From an uncultured Oscillibacter sp. (GTDB lineage: Bacteria; Bacillota; Clostridia; Oscillospirales; Oscillospiraceae), in the NCBI GenBank assembly GCA_902476875.1, contig CABSFC010000102.1:1-9476 (forward strand): a DNA stretch of 9,476 nt, given 5' to 3'. Positions 7,219-9,476 of this stretch are shown here, one piece after another. How positions within the stretch are numbered: position 1 is the first letter of the stretch; every line of letters starts with the position of its first letter. Under the pieces are notes generated by a model that did no database searches, had not been told where the DNA came from, and was given only the letters and a program-made list of their open reading frames with translations. The position numbers and the translations under genes were made by a program.

Positions 7219-7248
7219 CGAAACGCGTCTCAATTTGGGACGCGTTTC
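7219..7248. repeat. Intergenic palindrome, copy 3 (right partner of the pair flanking the adhesin)
   Basis: CGAAACGCGTCTCAA (7219-7233), a central T and TTGGGACGCGTTTCG (7235-7249) form a 31-bp palindrome with a single T7230/G7238 non-Watson-Crick pair. Its first 30 bases are the exact reverse complement of copy 2. It starts 14 bases after the adhesin stop and ends 30 bases before the next start codon, so it separates the adhesin from the gene pair that includes the coupling protein. Confidence 0.92.
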
Positions 7249-7267
7249 GACAGGCTTCATTTTCGTG

Positions 7268-7274
7268 AAAGGAG
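7268..7274 (+). promoter_or_regulatory. Ribosome binding site of the pentapeptide-repeat gene
   Basis: AAAGGAG lies five bases before ATG 7280 and fixes that start. An in-frame TTG at 7235 would fall inside the palindrome and has no ribosome binding site. Confidence 0.85.
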
Positions 7275-7279
7275 TTTTT

Positions 7280-8182
7280 ATGAGCGAACATAGACCCGTA
7301 CCAAGCGGCCTGGAGATCAGCAGACGGATTGCGGACTGTCTGGAGGACATAGACCCCATCCAATACAACGGCAGCAACCGGGCCAGACGGGTGCGGAATG
7401 TCAATGACTACCTTCAGGGCCGAAACGATATGCCCCTGGACGAGCTGCTGGACTGGGCGGAGCGGGCACAGGGCGGCGAATACGCCGCCCGCGTCCAGGC
7501 CCTTCGCCGGAGTATCCGGGACTTTCAGGAGCAGAAGGCCCTGCTGGGCCAGCCCTATACAAGACAGGGCAGCCGGACTTACCCCTACCGTGTTTGGGAT
7601 GCGAACCCGGAAAGGCCCCTAAAGATCATTGACCAACAGCTGTTTGACAGGGCGGCAAAGGACGGCTTTCCACCCGGCTTTTTCCGAAAATCCTACTTTG
7701 ACAGGGTGACATTTTATTGCCTGCCCCAAGGCGCGGACTTGAATTTTTCCTATTTCCAGGACTGCTCCTTTATCGTGTGCAGGATCGGGGGCGCCACATT
7801 TGACAATGCTTCGCTTAACAGCTGTGATTTTCACACATCGGACATCGACCACACCACATTTATCGGTGCGTCCCTGTCCTATACCCATTTCCGGGACAGC
7901 AGCCTGACCTGGGTTTCTTTCCAGCAAGCCCGGTTAAATTCCTGTAACACTATCGACTGTGTACTCCGCAATGTGGGCTTTCTGAATACTGTGCTGGACG
8001 GCTGCAGCTACCAACAGATCACCGCTGACAATACGAGGTATCTGCACACTGCCCGCATTACCCAGGGCGGGGCCACAGCAGAGGAGTGCGCCAGAAACCG
8101 GGCGGCGGTTCTGCAAAGCCTGCGGCCCGCAAGCGCACCCCAGCACGGCAAGCAACCGGGACAGAGGCATAGCGGCAGATGA
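7280..8182 (+). CDS. Pentapeptide-repeat protein
   Basis: The 300-aa product has no signal peptide or membrane segment and should be cytoplasmic. Residues 1-90 are charged and probably helical (LDELLDWAERAQ, RVQALRRSIRDFQEQ). Residues 91-137 form a linker. From about residue 152 to 246 nearly every fifth residue is Leu, Ile or Phe in one uninterrupted register (ADLNF, SYFQD, CSFIV, ATFDN, ASLNS, CDFHT), about 19 pentapeptides, with two more out of register before (around 138-147). This predicts a right-handed quadrilateral beta helix. Such folds include the DNA-mimicking gyrase binders Qnr and MfpA, but most members have no known role and nothing here shows gyrase binding. Cys recurs at the first position of the pentapeptide. 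The tail (270-300) is basic and disordered. The stop overlaps the coupling-protein start (ATGA), so the two are probably co-translated. In Tn1549-like elements a PcfB-type accessory protein often precedes the coupling protein; this protein takes that place without resembling it. Confidence 0.9.
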   Translation: MSEHRPVPSGLEISRRIADCLEDIDPIQYNGSNRARRVRNVNDYLQGRNDMPLDELLDWAERAQGGEYAARVQALRRSIRDFQEQKALLGQPYTRQGSRTYPYRVWDANPERPLKIIDQQLFDRAAKDGFPPGFFRKSYFDRVTFYCLPQGADLNFSYFQDCSFIVCRIGGATFDNASLNSCDFHTSDIDHTTFIGASLSYTHFRDSSLTWVSFQQARLNSCNTIDCVLRNVGFLNTVLDGCSYQQITADNTRYLHTARITQGGATAEECARNRAAVLQSLRPASAPQHGKQPGQRHSGR

Positions 8183-9438
8183 AACCCAAAAGCAAGAGCA
8201 TTCTGCCCTGGGTATTCCTGGCTGTTCCTGTCCTGTGGCTGGCGGCTATTCTGGCTTACGGCTACGAGGACGGCATGACCGTCTTTGACCTTATGGGGCG
8301 TTTCACCGTTTTGGTGGAGCGCCCCTTTGCCATCCGCTGGACGCCTCACACCTTGAAATTCATGCTGGGGGCGCTGGCGGCCTATGCCTTCGCCGTCCTG
8401 CTCTATTTCTCCACCAGGGAGAACCGCAGGCCCGGCGAGGAACATGGGAGCGCCAAATGGGGCACGCCCCAGGCCCTGGGCAGGAAATACCGGGACCACA
8501 AGCACCCCCCACGGAACATCATCCTGACCCAAAATGTGCAGATGGGCATGGACAGCCGCAGGCACCGCCGCAATCTCAATGTGCTGGTGGTGGGCGGCTC
8601 CGGCGCGGGCAAGACCCGTTTTTTTGCCAAGCCCAACATCATGCAGGGGAGCAGCGAGGGAACGGGCCGGGGCGGTCAGGTCTCTTTCCTGGCGACAGAC
8701 GCTAAGGGGGAACTGTCCCGCGCCCTGGCGCCCTTGCTGATCCAACAGGGCTATGAGGTGCGGATTTTTGACCTGATCGACACCACGCGCTCGGACCTTT
8801 ACAACCCCTTTTTCTATATCCGCAGCGACAACGACGTGGTGAAGCTGGTCAGCAATCTCATAAAAAACACCACCCCCAAGGGTGCGCACCAAAACGACCC
8901 GTTTTGGGAGAAATCAGAAATTGCCCTGGACAGCGCCCTGATCCTCTATCTGCTCCATGAGGCCCCGCCGGAGGAACAGAACTTTGAGATGGTCATGTAT
9001 ATGCTGGCCTGCGGCGGTGCGCGGGAGAACGATGACAGCTACCAGTCCCCCCTGGACCTGCTCTTTGAGGCCCTGGAGGAAGAAGAACCGGACCACATCG
9101 CCGTCAAGCAATATAAGGTATTCAAGCAGGCGGCGGGCCAGACGGCGAAAAGCATCCTGATCTCCGCTGCCGTCCGGTTGACCGCCTTTAATCTCCCGGA
9201 AATTGCCCGGATCACCAACGGCGACACGCTGGACCTGGGCGGGCTGGGCGAGCGTAAGCAGGCCCTGTTCTGCATCATTCCCGACAATGACACCAGCTTT
9301 AACTACATTGTAGGCATGTTATACACCCAGGCGTTCCAGACCCTCTACTATGCCGCCGACAAGCTGCATGGAGGCCGGCTGCCCGTTCATGTGCGGTGTA
9401 TCTTCGACGAGTTCGCAAATGGTGCGACACGTTTCTAA
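8179..9438 (+). CDS. virD4: VirD4/TraG-type coupling protein, 5' exon interrupted by a group II intron
   Basis: Coupling proteins are membrane ATPases that bring the relaxase-DNA complex to the type IV secretion channel. The N-terminus has two transmembrane helices (about 8-28 and 58-77) with a short loop between them. The cytoplasmic part opens with EEHGSAKWGT, typical of the family. Walker A is GGSGAGKT (139-146) and Walker B is VRCIFDEF (Asp410, Glu411). Family members run to about 600 residues and continue after FDEFAN with a Val or Ile codon. Here the frame reads G-A-T-R-F and stops at TAA 9436-9438, because GTGCGAC starts at 9422. The listed product of 419 residues would lack the C-terminal half of the ATPase domain and is probably not the working protein. 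G9421 is the last exon base; splicing would complete a valine-type codon. Translation is probably coupled to the preceding gene; only AGAGG at 8163-8167 resembles a ribosome binding site. Confidence 0.9.
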   Translation: MKPKSKSILPWVFLAVPVLWLAAILAYGYEDGMTVFDLMGRFTVLVERPFAIRWTPHTLKFMLGALAAYAFAVLLYFSTRENRRPGEEHGSAKWGTPQALGRKYRDHKHPPRNIILTQNVQMGMDSRRHRRNLNVLVVGGSGAGKTRFFAKPNIMQGSSEGTGRGGQVSFLATDAKGELSRALAPLLIQQGYEVRIFDLIDTTRSDLYNPFFYIRSDNDVVKLVSNLIKNTTPKGAHQNDPFWEKSEIALDSALILYLLHEAPPEEQNFEMVMYMLACGGARENDDSYQSPLDLLFEALEEEEPDHIAVKQYKVFKQAAGQTAKSILISAAVRLTAFNLPEIARITNGDTLDLGGLGERKQALFCIIPDNDTSFNYIVGMLYTQAFQTLYYAADKLHGGRLPVHVRCIFDEFANGATRF

Positions 9439-9476
9439 CTGAAAAGGTTAGGCGTGAAGCTGAAAAAAATATGAAA
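9422..9476 (+). mobile_element. Group II intron, 5' end (runs off the window)
   Basis: GTGCGACACG matches the GUGYG start of bacterial group II introns, at the point where a conserved protein frame is lost. The first 35 bases fold into a stem expected at the start of domain I: CACG (9428-9431) with CGTG (9453-9456), and inside it CTAAC (9435-9439) with GTTAG (9447-9451). The bases just upstream (GAGTTCGCAAATG) would be the intron-binding site. The reverse transcriptase/maturase, domains V-VI and the 3' exon lie beyond the window, so mobility and splicing cannot be judged. Confidence 0.8.

Noticed and set aside
97..7248. CRISPR array or insertion-sequence ends
   Set aside because: Only three palindromes exist, kilobases apart, with no spacers between them. 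No transposase lies between copies and no target duplication is seen.
7235..7279. TTG start extending the pentapeptide-repeat protein by 15 residues
   Set aside because: It lies within palindrome copy 3 with no ribosome binding site, while ATG 7280 has AAAGGAG at the right distance.
9426..9438. Simple frameshift or natural end of the coupling protein
   Set aside because: No alternative frame downstream of 9422 continues the VirD4 pattern, and the change point coincides with GTGCGAC and a foldable stem, which fits a group II intron better.

Overview
The window looks like part of an integrative conjugative element of a GC-rich Clostridia (Oscillospiraceae-like gut Firmicute). This rests on strong AGGAGG-type ribosome binding sites, heavy GC3 codon use, a Gram-positive sortase and SpaA/Cna_B surface protein, and a VirD4/TraG coupling protein of the type found in Tn1549-like elements. 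The host assignment is inference; no rRNA, integrase or attachment site is present.

All genes lie on the + strand. The left edge holds the last codons of an unidentified gene and an intrinsic terminator (56-85). A two-gene unit follows: a secreted, C-terminally membrane-anchored protein of unknown function (151-1044) overlaps a secreted sortase with an intact His-Cys-Arg active site (1041-1808). A 191-bp intergenic region contains a palindrome, a weak candidate promoter and a structured leader whose arm can pair with either an upstream decoy or the next gene's Shine-Dalgarno. It leads into a 1734-aa adhesin (2000-7204): signal peptide, thioester-like domain, about 13 Cna_B/SpaA repeats, a C-terminal beta domain, and LPRTG almost at the very end with no membrane anchor. 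A 300-aa pentapeptide-repeat protein (7280-8182) follows and overlaps by 4 bp the VirD4-type coupling ATPase (8179 onward).

The coupling-protein frame ends just after its Walker B motif, where the sequence changes to GTGCGACACG. This is the 5' signature of a group II intron, which continues past the window; its position in a valine codon suggests that splicing would restore the gene.

Three near-identical 27-31 bp palindromes sit between transcription modules (97-123, 1833-1862, 7219-7248). The last two are exact 30-bp inverted copies of each other flanking the adhesin gene. Together the genes suggest a self-contained surface-display module (sortase, very long adhesin, membrane partner) carried beside the DNA-export machinery, plausibly stabilising donor-recipient or host contact. 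That role is inferred from gene content and order.
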